A stretch of DNA of 64,000 nucleotides, taken from assembly GCF_014334135.1 (NCBI RefSeq), contig NZ_CP060497.1:2542001-2606000 (forward strand), written 5' to 3'. How positions within the stretch are numbered: the first letter of the stretch is position 1; the number at the start of each line of letters is the position of its first letter. A program made the translations under genes and the position numbers. The stretch is from Olivibacter sp. SDN3. Its GTDB lineage: Bacteria; Bacteroidota; Bacteroidia; Sphingobacteriales; Sphingobacteriaceae. Positions 16,754 to 25,836 of the stretch are shown here, one piece after another. The notes under the pieces are model-generated. The model did not search any database. It was not told where the DNA came from and worked only from the letters and a program-made list of their open reading frames with translations.

Positions 16754-18529
16754 ATGGCTAATTTCAATAAAACAACATATATCATGCTCTGCTGCACATT
16801 GCTTGTGCTGATCGGCGCTTGCTCAAAGCGCTTTCTGGAGCCGGAACCTTTATCTTTTTTTACCCCTGAAAATGTATTTGTCGATCCCTCGGGATACCAG
16901 GCGCTGCTGATTACCATGCGCAAGGATCTTTCCCGTGAGCAAACGGGGCAGAAGAACTTCCTCGCCCATCAGTGGGCGTCGTCTGAAGCGGGTGTGCCCT
17001 GGCTGCAGATGGACTTTACCCGGCTTACGCCCAACAGTGATGCTTATCAGGAATTCGTCAGCCAGATCAATGATATCTTTGAGATGGTGCGCAACGCGAA
17101 CACCATCATCAGTCGTATCGATGAAATCGAATGGGAGAGCGAAAGCGATCGGAACCCCATATTGGCGGAAGCACTCTGGCATCGGGCCTACTGGTACTAC
17201 CGGCTGATCGGAAACTATGGTGATCTACCTTTCGTTAATGAGGAGATAAGCGGCGCCCGTGTGGATTTCAAAACGCATAGCCGCTGGGCAATACTGAACA
17301 AAATCCAGGCGGATCTGGAGTTCGCCGCACAATGGATGCCGGTCTCTGCCGCAGCGGGTGTCCCTACCAAAGGTGCGGCAGATCATTTATTGACGAAAGT
17401 GTATCTGGCGAATATGGCGTTTGATAAAGCGGTGGCTAAGGCTACGGAAGTGATCGACGGGCGTTATGCCCTGATGCAAAATCGTTTCGGGATCGATGCG
17501 GATGATCCGGCCAAGAATGTGCTGTGGGACCTGCACCGGCCGGAGAACAAAAATATCTCTCAGAATACGGAAACGATCCTGGCCTTCGTAGATCGCTGGG
17601 AGGCGCCTCCCGAAGCACGCTCGGATGGCTTATATACCATGCGGGTGTACCATTGTGGCTATTTCAACAATGTGGTGGCAAAAGATAAGGATGGCAATCT
17701 GGGCATGATCGATTCCGGCCCCATGTACGATTCGCTGGGACGGGGGAACCCCGATGTGGCCCTGAGCGACTACCACAACTATACCGTTTGGGAGGAGCAT
17801 GGTTACAACAGTAAAAATACACCCGACCTCCGCCGGGCGGATATCAATTGGTGGGACCGCGATGAGCTGTTCTACAATAACCCGGCCTCCAGCCAGTATG
17901 GTGAGCCCTTTGATCCGCAGAACCTGGACCAGCCCGCCGAATATTGGGCCCGTATCTTTGCCATGCCCTTTTACAAAACCTTCGTGCCGAATAAACCGGA
18001 TCAGATGGGGCAGCCCCTGGGCAGCAATGGCGATTGGTACCTTTTTCGTTTGGCAGAAACTTACCTGCTCCGTGCGGAAGCGTATTTTTGGCTGGGGCAG
18101 CTCGACCTTGCCGCGGATGATATCAATGCCGTACGGACAAGGGCAAATGCGGATCCCATAACGGCTGCGGAGGTGACGATTGATTTCCTGTTCGATGAGC
18201 GTGCACGGGAGCTGTTTGCGGAAGAACCCCGGCAGAATGAGCTGAACCGGGTATCTTACATCCTGGCGGCACGTAACGAGCGGGGATATAGCTTGGGCAA
18301 TATTCATGAAAAGAACTGGTTTTACGACCGGGTGCGCAACCTGAATAATTTCTATGCGCATTTTGACGATTTAACGGTGCTGGGCCAAAGCCCCAGAATT
18401 GAACCTTTTCATTTCCAATGGCCGATAGATGATAATATCATCACGGCCAATACGCTCGGGCGGATCAACCAGAATAAAGGTTATGTGGGATCAGAAAGGA
18501 ACGAGCCACCCTTAGAAACGATAGAATAA
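16754..18529 (+). CDS. SusD/RagB-family nutrient-binding outer-membrane lipoprotein
   Basis: The 591-residue protein has a lipobox LIGAC with the lipidated cysteine at C23. TPR-like helices typical of SusD follow (about residues 70-240; ALWHRAYWYYRLIGNYGDLPF). The C-terminal RagB domain is seen in FRLAETYLLRAEAYFWLGQ and INQNKGY. It binds the glycan at the cell surface and acts as the lid of the SusC transporter encoded just upstream. Confidence 0.95.
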   Translation: MANFNKTTYIMLCCTLLVLIGACSKRFLEPEPLSFFTPENVFVDPSGYQALLITMRKDLSREQTGQKNFLAHQWASSEAGVPWLQMDFTRLTPNSDAYQEFVSQINDIFEMVRNANTIISRIDEIEWESESDRNPILAEALWHRAYWYYRLIGNYGDLPFVNEEISGARVDFKTHSRWAILNKIQADLEFAAQWMPVSAAAGVPTKGAADHLLTKVYLANMAFDKAVAKATEVIDGRYALMQNRFGIDADDPAKNVLWDLHRPENKNISQNTETILAFVDRWEAPPEARSDGLYTMRVYHCGYFNNVVAKDKDGNLGMIDSGPMYDSLGRGNPDVALSDYHNYTVWEEHGYNSKNTPDLRRADINWWDRDELFYNNPASSQYGEPFDPQNLDQPAEYWARIFAMPFYKTFVPNKPDQMGQPLGSNGDWYLFRLAETYLLRAEAYFWLGQLDLAADDINAVRTRANADPITAAEVTIDFLFDERARELFAEEPRQNELNRVSYILAARNERGYSLGNIHEKNWFYDRVRNLNNFYAHFDDLTVLGQSPRIEPFHFQWPIDDNIITANTLGRINQNKGYVGSERNEPPLETIE

Positions 18530-18568
18530 CGAAAAAAACTAAATACGAACAATAACACCTCATAACAG

Positions 18569-19849
18569 ATGTTAACAGCAAAAAAATACTATTCCGGATT
18601 TCCGCATGCGCATGATACCTATAACGCGATATCGAAGGCCAGCGACGGCAAGATCTATTATATCCTGTCGTCCGAACTGATCGATGAGGGGGGTAAACTC
18701 TATGTCTATGATCCCGCAAGCGATGAAACGACCTTACTGGCAGACCTGACGGAAATCTGCGGCGAAGCGAAGCAAAAGGCCATTGCGCAGGGTAAATCAC
18801 ATACCCGCTTTTATGAATATGAGGGGAAACTGTACTTTTCTACCCATGTGGGCTACTATGAGATGGTGGAGGGCATGGAACGGCTGCCGGCGCAGGCACC
18901 GGATGGCTTTGCGCTTTATCCGGGCGGGCACATCCTGTGCTATGACCTGAAAAGCGGCGCCTTTGAAGAGCTGGCGATAGCCCCCGATGGGGAGGGCTTC
19001 GTGGCCATGCATATGGACGTAGAGCGCGGGCAGATCTTCGGGATCACCTGGCCTACCGGTCTGTTTCTGCACTATGACCTGGCCCGGAACGAAATGCATA
19101 ATATGGGGCCGACCTCCGCACGCGGGGAAGCGGGTATACCGGGGGAAGATTTTCGGGTCTTATGCCGCTCCATTCTCGTGGATGATGGGGGGAAGGCCTA
19201 TTACAGTACCGCTGAGGGTGATGTTTTTTGCTATGACCCACAGACGAAATCGCTTCGGATGATGCCGCTCGATCTTCGCTTGGATTATTTCGGTAAATAT
19301 GACTATACCAGGCCGGGATCTATGGGGTACAATTGGCGCAAGATTTTTTGGTACGCACCGGAGCAGGTGGCCTATGCTGTGCACGGCAACTCGGGATATC
19401 TCTTCCGCCTGGATCCAAAACGCCCGGCCATTGAACTGGTGCAACGGATCAGCTCCGAAGCTTCGCAGAAATGTGGCATGTTCGATCAGTTTAGCTATGG
19501 CTATCTGGGCTTTCAGCTGGGGCCGGACGGGGAGACGATCTATTACCTCACCGGCAGCCCTGTTTTTGAAAATGGCAACCGGGTGGAAGGACTATCGGAA
19601 ATTGCTAAGGGAGGTTCGAAGGGACAGGAATACCTGCACCTGATCACTTATCATATCCCTTCGAGAAGTTATCGGGATCACGGGCCGGTTTTCTACGCGG
19701 ATGGCGATTGGCCTTCCTATGTGAATGCCATTGCCGTTGGAGACGATGGCGCGGTGTATACCCTGGGCAGAATGCAGCACGATGGCGCGGAAATCGCCGA
19801 TCTGATCCGCATTCCCGATCCGCTGACTGAAGCTAATGATGAAGGATAA
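18569..19849 (+). CDS. Predicted beta-propeller protein, no signal peptide, function unknown
   Basis: The 426-residue protein has recurring segments with aspartate/tyrosine turns (GGKLYVYDPAS, HILCYDLKSG, GDVFCYDPQTK, GYLFRLDPKR), each starting with a DGKIYY- or GKAYYS-like strand. This pattern fits a six- or seven-bladed propeller. No signal peptide, lipobox or Tat motif is visible and no upstream ATG adds one. It is therefore cytosolic, unlike every other product of the operon. It lies 39 bases after susD and its end overlaps the next gene by 14 bases. It could be a lyase or isomerase acting on imported product, as some cytosolic oligouronide lyases are propellers; I see no motif that proves this. 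Confidence 0.7.
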   Translation: MLTAKKYYSGFPHAHDTYNAISKASDGKIYYILSSELIDEGGKLYVYDPASDETTLLADLTEICGEAKQKAIAQGKSHTRFYEYEGKLYFSTHVGYYEMVEGMERLPAQAPDGFALYPGGHILCYDLKSGAFEELAIAPDGEGFVAMHMDVERGQIFGITWPTGLFLHYDLARNEMHNMGPTSARGEAGIPGEDFRVLCRSILVDDGGKAYYSTAEGDVFCYDPQTKSLRMMPLDLRLDYFGKYDYTRPGSMGYNWRKIFWYAPEQVAYAVHGNSGYLFRLDPKRPAIELVQRISSEASQKCGMFDQFSYGYLGFQLGPDGETIYYLTGSPVFENGNRVEGLSEIAKGGSKGQEYLHLITYHIPSRSYRDHGPVFYADGDWPSYVNAIAVGDDGAVYTLGRMQHDGAEIADLIRIPDPLTEANDEG

Positions 19850-21218
19850 AAAAATGGAGATGATGATGAATAAATCGGAAAACAGACGGAATTTTATAAA
19901 AAAGACCGGGATGACGGGTGCGGCCCTATATTTGGGCGGCGTGCTACCGGGATTCAGTGCGGCCAGCTACAGGCGTATTGCCGGTGCGAATAAACGGGTG
20001 AACGTGGTGGTGATGGGCGTAAATTCACGGGGATTGGCGCTGGCGGGTAATTTCGCTGCGCAGGATAATTTTGAGGTTACCTATATCTGCGACGTGGATG
20101 AGCAGGCGGCGGCACGCTGCATCGGCAAAGTGGAAGAGGTGCAGGGGCGGCGCCCGAAAGCCGAACCTGACCTCCGCAAGGTGCTGCAATATAACGGTGT
20201 GGATGCGCTGGTAACTGCTGCGCCCGATCATTGGCATGCACCGGCAACGATCTTGGCCTCTAATGCCGGGAAGCACGTCTACGTGGAGAAACCCCTGAGC
20301 CATAGCCCGCAGGAAGGGGAGTTGGTGGTAGCGGCCGCTAAAAAGCATGGAAATGTTATTCAAATGGGCAACCAACGCCGAACCTGGCCCAATGTGGTGG
20401 AAGCGATCAATGCCCTGCATCAGGGTGTGATCGGCAGGGTGTACTTTGCCAAGACATGGTACGCCAATAACCGGCCTTCCATCGGTATCGGTAAGAAAAC
20501 GGCGGTGCCGAAAGGCCTTGATTTTGATCTCTGGCAAGGGCCCGCGCCCCGTCGGGACTTTCAGGATAACCTGGTGCACTACAATTGGCACTGGTTCTGG
20601 CACTGGGGCACCGGAGAGGCGATGGGCAACGGCGTACATACGGTTGATCTGGCGCGATGGGGCATGAAGCTGGATTACCCCAATACGGTATCATCGGTAG
20701 GTGGAAGGTATCGGTATCGGGACGACTGGGAAACGCCGGATACGCAGTCCATTCAGCTGGATTACGGCGATAAAGGTTTGATTACCTGGGAAGGCCGAAG
20801 CTGTAATAGCCGCTTTGTAGATGGTGCCTCGGTTGGTGTGCTCTTTTACGGTGAGGAGGGAACCCTGCAGATTGAGGGAGGAAATGCGTATAAGATATAT
20901 GATCTGAAGAACAAACTGGTGAAGGAGGTGAAGAACGACGTAGCGCTGGATACCCTGAACCGCACAAGCCCCTCGCAAACCTTGGATGCCATTCATCTGC
21001 AGAATTTCTTCGATGCGATAACGAAGGGCACCGCGCCGGCTGCTAATGTGGAAGATGGCCATGTGAGTACGCTCCTGGTGCAGCTGGGGAACATCGCGCT
21101 CCGTACCGGGCAGCAATTAAGCATTGATCCGTCAAACGGCCATATCCTGCAGAATGAAGCCGCTCAAGAGTTATGGAAGCGGAGTTATGAGCCGGGATGG
21201 GAACCAGGCATCTCCTGA
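19836..21218 (+). CDS. Tat-exported Gfo/Idh/MocA-family oxidoreductase
   Basis: 460 residues. Several ATGs cluster at 19836-19866; any of them leaves the twin-arginine signal ENRRNFIKKTGMTGAALYLG intact. The Rossmann part reads VVVMGVNSRGLALAG (about 52-66), then YICDVDEQ. The catalytic EKPLSHS is near residue 153 and the C-terminal domain has HWFWHWGTGEAMGNGVHTVD, with histidines typical of the glycoside-oxidising subgroup of exported family members. It probably oxidises or reduces a sugar hydroxyl in the periplasm. It closes the operon, overlapping the propeller gene by 14 bases, and pairs with the first Gfo/Idh protein. Confidence 0.87.
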   Translation: MMKDKKMEMMMNKSENRRNFIKKTGMTGAALYLGGVLPGFSAASYRRIAGANKRVNVVVMGVNSRGLALAGNFAAQDNFEVTYICDVDEQAAARCIGKVEEVQGRRPKAEPDLRKVLQYNGVDALVTAAPDHWHAPATILASNAGKHVYVEKPLSHSPQEGELVVAAAKKHGNVIQMGNQRRTWPNVVEAINALHQGVIGRVYFAKTWYANNRPSIGIGKKTAVPKGLDFDLWQGPAPRRDFQDNLVHYNWHWFWHWGTGEAMGNGVHTVDLARWGMKLDYPNTVSSVGGRYRYRDDWETPDTQSIQLDYGDKGLITWEGRSCNSRFVDGASVGVLFYGEEGTLQIEGGNAYKIYDLKNKLVKEVKNDVALDTLNRTSPSQTLDAIHLQNFFDAITKGTAPAANVEDGHVSTLLVQLGNIALRTGQQLSIDPSNGHILQNEAAQELWKRSYEPGWEPGIS

Positions 21219-21394
21219 CCAAGTTCGCCCGAACATCGGTGCCGGCGTTGGTTTTGGTAGGAATCTAGGTGAGGGCTAGTTGTTAGCTTTAAGGCGTATG
21301 GTAAACGTACTCCCTTTTCCCTGTTCGCTTTCCAGCAGTTTCTTTTATCTAAAAAATAATACGGAATAACAGGGAAAATCGCTTAATTTAGCTA

Positions 21395-23512
21395 ATGAAA
21401 ACCAAAATAATACGATACCTCTTTTATGGTCTTGCCCTATTGCCGATCTTCTCGATCGGGCTGCAACAATGTACACCTGAAGAGCGCCACGGGGGAGCGT
21501 GGCCTTCTTATTTAGGGGGTGACGACCGGAACCACTATTCGCCGCTCCAACAGATTGATACCGCCAATGTCAACTTGCTACGCGAAGCTTGGGTATACCA
21601 TACCGGAGACTCGGGGGAAATGCAATGCAATCCACTCATCATTGATGGGAAACTGTATGCACTGACGGCATCCAATCAGCTGTTTGCACTTGATGCGGCC
21701 ACAGGAGAGGAGCTGTGGCGTTTTCGGGAAGTTTCGGAGGGGCAGTCTCATGTCAATCGGGGTATGGCCTATTGGGCGAAAGGGAACGACAAGCGATTGC
21801 TTTTTACGTCTCAATCTTACCTTTATGCCATTGATGCCGAAACCGGAAAAAGCATCACTTCATTCGGTGAATCCGGACGTATAAGTTTACGAACCGGATT
21901 AAGTGAATCCGCGGCAGACAAATTCGTGGTCTCCACCACACCAGGAACAATCTACCAAGACCTTATCATGATGCCCATACGTGTTGGTGAGGGTGTCTCG
22001 GCAGCACCGGGATATATTCAGGCCTTCAATGTGGTAACGGGAAAGCTGGCATGGGTCTTCAGAACCATTCCCCATCCGGGTGAACTTGGCTACGAAACCT
22101 GGCCCGAACAGGCCTATAAAGACCCTGCGATTGGGGGAGCCAATAATTGGGCCGGTATGGCTGTCGACCAAAAACGGGGAATAGTTTTTATTCCGACGGG
22201 TTCGGCAGCTTTTGATTTCTATGGGGGTAACCGTAAAGGAGAGAACCTTTTCGCCAACTCATTGCTCGCATTGAATGCGAAAACGGGGGAGTACATTTGG
22301 CATTTTCAGGCGGTACACCATGATGTATGGGATAGGGATTTTCCCGCTCCGCCAAACCTGACCACGGTACAACGAAAGGGCAGAACGGTGGATGTGGTGG
22401 CCCAAATAACCAAAAGTGGACATACCTTTGTCTTTGACAGGGAAACCGGTGAGGCGATCTTTCCGATTGATGAAGTGCCTGTTCCGGTAACAGGTGTGCC
22501 GGGCGAGGAGCTTTGGCCCACACAGCCTATTCCGCAACTGCCCGTTCCTTTTTCCCGGCAAAGCCTCAGCGAAGCAGATATTACAACTTTTTCCAATAAG
22601 AGAGATTCGCTCATCGACATCTTCCGGCAGGCCAACAAAGGTCTTTTTCAACCGCTCGGATTGACACCAACCCTGCTATTTCCCGGTGCGGACGGAGGCG
22701 CGGAATGGGGTGGTGCAGCGGTAGATAAACAAGGTATACTGTATGTAAATTCAAATGAGATGGCCTGGCTTTTCAGTCTCAGTGCCACCAATAATAAAGA
22801 CCAGAGCAATAAGGTCATTTCATCGGGCAGGAACCTGTACAGCAGCCATTGTGTAGCCTGCCACAAACCCGATTTGTCGGGAAGTCCGGAAAGTGGTTAT
22901 CCGGCATTGACCGACCTGAAAGAAAGGATGTCAAGAGACTCCATCAGCGATGTTATCGCTTTGGGAAGAGGGATGATGCCCGGACTGACCCACATCAGTG
23001 AGCGAGAGAGACAGTCGATTGTGAACTATCTGTTCGGAGAGGAGAAAGAAGAAGTGATGACGGAGCAGGTTGGACTGGTAGCGGATGAACCATACACGTT
23101 TAATGGCTATAATAAATTTTTGGACGAACAGCAATACCCCGCGATCACTCCTCCGTGGGGAACCCTCACAGCCATCAACCTAAACACCGGAAAACATATC
23201 TGGCAGGTACCGTTGGGAGAATTTAAGGAATTGACGGCAAAGGGTATTCCCCTTACCGGAACAGAAAACTATGGCGGGCCGGTGGTAACCGCCGGAGGCT
23301 TACTTTTTATAGCCGCGACAAAGGATAAAATGATCAGAGCCTTTTCAAAAGACACTGGCAAACTGTTATGGGAACATGAACTTCCGGCATCGGGCTTCGC
23401 CACTCCGGCTACCTATCAGGTCAACGGAAAACAGTACGTGGTCATAGCCTGTGGCGGCACAAAATTGGGGACGTCCAAAGGCGACAGCTACGTAGCCTTT
23501 GCCCTGCCATAA
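21395..23512 (+). CDS. PQQ-dependent dehydrogenase lipoprotein with inserted cytochrome c domain
   Basis: The 705-residue protein has a possible lipobox ending at C26 (GLQQC). An eight-bladed quinoprotein propeller follows, with tryptophan-docking repeats such as LNAKTGEYIWHFQ and INLNTGKHIWQVP. Between blades is a c-type cytochrome segment with haem motif CVACH (C486, C489, H490) and a likely methionine ligand in MMPGL. Such enzymes oxidise sugars or alcohols in the periplasm and pass electrons through haem to the respiratory chain. It follows the exported dehydrogenase operon by 176 bases and is probably transcribed separately. PQQ synthesis genes are not in the window. Confidence 0.87.
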   Translation: MKTKIIRYLFYGLALLPIFSIGLQQCTPEERHGGAWPSYLGGDDRNHYSPLQQIDTANVNLLREAWVYHTGDSGEMQCNPLIIDGKLYALTASNQLFALDAATGEELWRFREVSEGQSHVNRGMAYWAKGNDKRLLFTSQSYLYAIDAETGKSITSFGESGRISLRTGLSESAADKFVVSTTPGTIYQDLIMMPIRVGEGVSAAPGYIQAFNVVTGKLAWVFRTIPHPGELGYETWPEQAYKDPAIGGANNWAGMAVDQKRGIVFIPTGSAAFDFYGGNRKGENLFANSLLALNAKTGEYIWHFQAVHHDVWDRDFPAPPNLTTVQRKGRTVDVVAQITKSGHTFVFDRETGEAIFPIDEVPVPVTGVPGEELWPTQPIPQLPVPFSRQSLSEADITTFSNKRDSLIDIFRQANKGLFQPLGLTPTLLFPGADGGAEWGGAAVDKQGILYVNSNEMAWLFSLSATNNKDQSNKVISSGRNLYSSHCVACHKPDLSGSPESGYPALTDLKERMSRDSISDVIALGRGMMPGLTHISERERQSIVNYLFGEEKEEVMTEQVGLVADEPYTFNGYNKFLDEQQYPAITPPWGTLTAINLNTGKHIWQVPLGEFKELTAKGIPLTGTENYGGPVVTAGGLLFIAATKDKMIRAFSKDTGKLLWEHELPASGFATPATYQVNGKQYVVIACGGTKLGTSKGDSYVAFALP

Positions 23513-23983
23513 AGGCCAGGTAACTGGTAAATACATAATTGGACAGTTGAATGAAGAAATTGGAGCCTCGCAGTAAAGTCATTGCGGGGCTTTCCTTTGT
23601 TTTATAGCTGAAATTTAAGACACAGACCAATCAACTTCATAATGTATTCGGACAAACTTCGACTGTTCTCCACATTTCCGACAGGTTTTGTTCAGGTTTT
23701 TACTTGGTTTACCTGTAAAAAACCTGCTGGGATCTGGTCAATACCTGGCCAACGAACGAAAACCGTAGGAAGATACTACGGAATTTAAGAGAAACCCATA
23801 TACCTATATTACCTCGTCCTTCACCGACACGTCAGTTTTCCAGATGACCCGCTTCATCTTCCCGTCAACTGGGTTTTGAGGCTGGTTTTCTATGAATCAG
23901 CCACTTATGTTTGCCTCATGAAGCAAGAGATACCGGTATAAACGATTGCGGATTGTATGGTTAAATTTTAAATTAAAACAACA
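23513..23983 (+). promoter_or_regulatory. 471-bp gap: terminator, then probable promoter of the DUF6266 cassette
   Basis: No gene was found. After the terminator at 23564-23598 there is an inverted repeat, CAGGTTTTTAC (23693-23703) with GTAAAAAACCTG (23715-23726), and then A+T-rich sequence up to the DUF6266 start. The repeat could be an operator. No exact -7 box was found. Confidence 0.35.
23564..23598 (+). terminator. Intrinsic terminator after the PQQ dehydrogenase
   Basis: AGCCTCGCA (23564-23572) pairs with TGCGGGGCT (23583-23591) with one G-U pair. TTCCTTTGTTTT follows. It lies 51 bases after the stop codon. Confidence 0.65.
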
Positions 23984-24625
23984 ATGGGAAGAATCAGAAA
24001 CGGAGCCAACGGAGGCTTCAAAGGTAAAGCGGGAAGTGTGATCGGCAGCAGCTGGAAAAGTATCGATTACATCAAGGGGCTCTATAAAAAACGTACCAAG
24101 CCGGCTACGGAAGAGCAATTGATGCAACAGGCTAAGTTCTTGCTGATCACCCAGTTCCTTTTTCCGATCAAGGCTTTGCTGCGCATTGGCTATGGCCTGA
24201 AAAAAGCGAGTACCCACACGGCCATGAATATGGCTTTGCAGGCTAATATCAGGGATGCGGTAACAGGAACGTACCCGGATTTTGCGCTCGACTATGCGAA
24301 GGTACGATTGAGCACCGGTGGCCTCTTCAATGCCGGGAATGAAACGATGAGCGTCGAAGACGGTGAGCTGCTGGTTACCTGGAATACCAAGGTGAACCAG
24401 ATCAGTGGGCATGCAGATGATGTCGTGTACATCCTGCTTTACCACCCGACATCAGAACAGTTCTTGACCACAGATGAATTGCCTGTACGTGGGGATGGGG
24501 AAGCACGTATCGAGATACCAGATCATATGAGCAGCGGTGAGGCTCATGTGTGGATTTTCCTGGCAGAGCGAAAAGCTACGGAAGTATCTAAGAGTATTTA
24601 TTTGGGGAACGTGTCTTTTGATTAA
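23984..24625 (+). CDS. DUF6266-family protein
   Basis: The 213-residue protein begins with the family signature GRIRNGANGGFKGKAGSVIG and SSWKSIDYIKGL, a helical middle and a beta-rich C-terminal half (about 110-213). DUF6266 proteins occur in Bacteroidota, often as runs of paralogues near phage-like genes; their role is not known. No signal peptide is seen. It opens a five-gene plus-strand cassette with a truncated paralogue, DUF5675 and two small membrane proteins. A phage-derived or contractile-particle role is inferred from neighbours only. Confidence 0.8.
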   Translation: MGRIRNGANGGFKGKAGSVIGSSWKSIDYIKGLYKKRTKPATEEQLMQQAKFLLITQFLFPIKALLRIGYGLKKASTHTAMNMALQANIRDAVTGTYPDFALDYAKVRLSTGGLFNAGNETMSVEDGELLVTWNTKVNQISGHADDVVYILLYHPTSEQFLTTDELPVRGDGEARIEIPDHMSSGEAHVWIFLAERKATEVSKSIYLGNVSFD

Positions 24626-24678
24626 TCGGGCAAAGCGGCGCCATGCATGGTGCCGCTTGCTTTAAAGAACAGGAGAAT

Positions 24679-25224
24679 ATGTTAATTATATCGGAACGGT
24701 TTCCGCCACGGGAAAAAGGCCAGAACGGGCGGGAAGCCACAAGAATGCGTTTGATCTTAGCGGTGAGGTATCTTTCGCCATTGCGTAAAATTATTGCGCA
24801 GGGTTATGGCCTGCACAGTAAGCGAAGCGCTTTTAACCGTGCGGTGGCTGACTTGATCCGCTCGGCCATTCAGGGGGAGTATCCCGACCTATCTGTTGAT
24901 CCGGCGCGGGTACGCCTTACCAAAGGGATTCTGCAAAATCCGATAGGGCTACAGCTTACACGTTTAGATGATCAGTTGCAGCTGCATTTTGAAACCAATG
25001 TTGCTGCTTTCTATAGTTCTGGTGATGATTCGATCGTGCTCTGTGCCTATAACCCTGAATTGGGGATTGCCGGTATCAATGATGAGGAATGTTCGCGGCA
25101 GGATGGCAGTCTTAGCATGCAACTCCCCGCACAGTTGATGAAAGCGCCGGTTCATGTGTACTGTTACGCGCACGACAGGCAGAGAAAACGCTTCTCGAAC
25201 AGCCTTTTCCTCGGAGCATTTTAA
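24679..25224 (+). CDS. Diverged DUF6266-like paralogue lacking the N-terminal signature
   Basis: 181 residues from ATG 24679; an ATG 36 bases upstream is possible. It aligns with the preceding protein in the helical region (RYLSPLRKIIAQGYGLHSKRSAFNRA against QFLFPIKALLRIGYGLKKASTHTAMN), in YPDLSVDPARVRLTKG against YPDFALDYAKVRLSTG, and at the end (SNSLFLGAF against SKSIYLGNV). The glycine-rich GRIRNG opening is missing and is replaced by a charged stretch. It looks like a tandem duplicate that diverged in its first 40 residues. Function unknown. Confidence 0.68.
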   Translation: MLIISERFPPREKGQNGREATRMRLILAVRYLSPLRKIIAQGYGLHSKRSAFNRAVADLIRSAIQGEYPDLSVDPARVRLTKGILQNPIGLQLTRLDDQLQLHFETNVAAFYSSGDDSIVLCAYNPELGIAGINDEECSRQDGSLSMQLPAQLMKAPVHVYCYAHDRQRKRFSNSLFLGAF

Positions 25225-25322
25225 ACCGGCCTCATGGTATGAGCGTTAAAAAAATTCAAGAATGTGTAGGATTGTGGGAGAGGCTTGAATCTTTAGCGAA
25301 GGCCATGCAGCCTTGACCTTTG

Positions 25323-25346
25323 GTTCTTTCCGTCAAGGGAAAGAAC
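25323..25346 (+). other. Perfect 9-bp hairpin before the DUF5675 gene
   Basis: GTTCTTTCC (25323-25331) pairs with GGAAAGAAC (25338-25346) across GTCAAG. An A-rich leader runs on to the next ATG. There is no T-run, so it is an intercistronic RNA element rather than a standard terminator. Confidence 0.4.
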
Positions 25347-25377
25347 AACAAAAAATTAAAACAAAAAAAACAATTAG

Positions 25378-25836
25378 ATGAAATTATTAAGAACAGCCTC
25401 CGGCCTAAACACTACGCTCGGAGAGCTATACATCAATGAGCGTTTCCAATGTTACATCTTGGAAAACACAGTACGGGATACGAAAATCCTGGGAGCAACC
25501 GCTATCCCCGAAGGGAAGTATGAGCTGGGTTTCAACGCTACGGCGGGGATGAACGCAAACTATGCTAACAGATACCCACAGTGGCATCAGGGGATGATAG
25601 AGGTACGGGCTATCCCGGATTTTAGCTTGGTATTTTTCCATATCGGGAATTACCATACCGATACCCGCGGTTGCCTGCTTACGGGCAGTTATTACCAGTT
25701 GATTGATCACGATTACCGGGTGCTCCACAGCGCCGCGGCCTATAAAAGGGTATATCCGTTATTGGCCGAAGCGATTGCGAGCGGCGACGCAAAGTTGGAA
25801 ATCCTGAACCGGATGGAAGAAAGGAGGGTAGGCTAA
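25378..25836 (+). CDS. DUF5675-family protein
   Basis: The 152-residue protein matches the DUF5675 pattern: LGELYINERFQCYILENT at the start, AIPEGKYEL, then FHIGNYHTDTRGCLLTG (about 86-102) with His, Asp and Cys residues that could form an active site. The family is found in phages and prophage-like regions of many bacteria and is often encoded next to holin-like proteins. The GCLLTG cysteine and nearby His recall L,D-transpeptidase-type folds, but that is inference. Its stop is directly followed by the ATG of the next gene. Confidence 0.8.
   Translation: MKLLRTASGLNTTLGELYINERFQCYILENTVRDTKILGATAIPEGKYELGFNATAGMNANYANRYPQWHQGMIEVRAIPDFSLVFFHIGNYHTDTRGCLLTGSYYQLIDHDYRVLHSAAAYKRVYPLLAEAIASGDAKLEILNRMEERRVG

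Noticed and set aside
17630-18361. 243-codon minus-strand frame inside the first susD
   Set aside because: Same reason: antisense overlap of a firm SusD gene.
23693-23726. Second terminator after the PQQ dehydrogenase
   Set aside because: Stem arms differ in the length of their A/T run and no T-run follows; listed only as a possible operator within the gap.
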